A stretch of DNA of 32,088 bases, from the NCBI GenBank assembly GCA_948467735.1, contig CAOKFN010000053.1, forward strand, positions 1 to 32,088. The letters are read 5' to 3'. This document shows, in pieces, positions 31,935 to 32,088 of the stretch; position 1 is the stretch's first letter, and every line of letters begins with the position of its first letter. The position numbers and the translations under genes are program-made. This DNA is from an uncultured bacterium (GTDB lineage: Bacteria; Bacillota; Clostridia; Lachnospirales; Lachnospiraceae). The notes under the pieces were generated by a model that was not told the DNA's origin, did not search any database, and saw only the letters and a program-made list of their open reading frames with translations.

Positions 31935-32073
31935 CATAAGAAAAACCTTGCTGATTTGCGCGAGCAATGAGGAAAATGGGAATGCTTGCATTTCCATTTG
32001 ACGAATGCCGCGACAACCGCACGACAGTGCGGGTTCAGATATGGAAACTGAATATCGGCAAGGTCTTTTTATG
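31935..32073 (+). repeat. Structured inverted-repeat element downstream of guaA
   Basis: A 21-base arm at 31935-31955 (containing AACCTTGC) is complementary, with a one-base offset and mismatches, to 32054-32073 (containing GCAAGGT then CTTTTT). Inside are two further hairpins: AATGGGAATGC/GCATTTCCATT (31975-31985, 31988-31998, one wobble) and CCGCAC-GACA-GTGCGG (32017-32032). It could be an elaborate terminator, a structured RNA, or a small miniature mobile element with terminal inverted repeats. No coding potential was seen. Confidence 0.5.
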
Positions 32074-32088
32074 CTTATTTCTGCTTTT

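Overview
The window reads like a chromosomal segment from an anaerobic, spore-forming Clostridia member, most likely Lachnospiraceae. This is inferred from strong AGGAGG-type ribosome binding sites, two PdaA-like polysaccharide deacetylases, a PadR/DUF2812/ABC module, an Amt-GlnK fusion and a clostridial-style chemotaxis cluster. No rRNA or tRNA gene and no CRISPR array was seen.

Layout: (1) 1-2543: a ZIP-permease C-terminal remnant, a histidine phosphatase and an acidic protein made of about nine and a half 40-residue repeats; the leaders of the last two genes are duplicated copies of one another. (2) 2544-4998: a long, highly structured leader with a consensus promoter and an attenuator-like hairpin, then an ammonium transporter fused to a P-II (GlnK) domain. 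(3) 4970-9131: promoter plus a perfect palindromic operator, then padR, a two-copy DUF2812 membrane protein, an ABC ATPase and an ABC-2 permease ending at a strong terminator. (4) 9208-12231: two cyclic-di-GMP genes transcribed divergently (PocR-GGDEF-degenerate HD-GYP on minus; REC-HD-GYP on plus). (5) 12352-22017: a chemosensory cluster in one direction: PAS histidine kinase, REC-degenerate HD-GYP, CheR, CheB, CheY, CheA, CheW, a sensor-less MCP and a stand-alone Hpt, closed by a terminator. (6) 22185-24328: glycogen debranching enzyme. (7) 24370-25623: PdaA-like lipoprotein-type deacetylase (minus) behind a duplicated set of extended -10 boxes. (8) about 25640-28620: an AT-rich island with TetR regulator, a broken SDR gene and a condensation-domain-like acyltransferase (all minus), with a possible transposon gene remnant at its edge. 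(9) 28628-29995: a 72-residue leader-peptide-like protein and a second PdaA-like deacetylase. (10) 30087-end: guaA with its promoter, followed by a structured inverted-repeat element.

Main theme: region 4-5 combines one GGDEF domain, one intact and two degenerate HD-GYP domains, a kinase, a free Hpt and a full CheA/B/R/W/Y set. I infer an accessory chemosensory pathway that may feed into cyclic-di-GMP signalling rather than, or besides, the flagellar motor. The strongest candidates for undescribed biology are this cluster, the amt-glnK leader RNA, the 40-residue repeat protein, the padR operator and the small NHLP-like protein. All homology calls come from reading motifs by eye; no database search was run.
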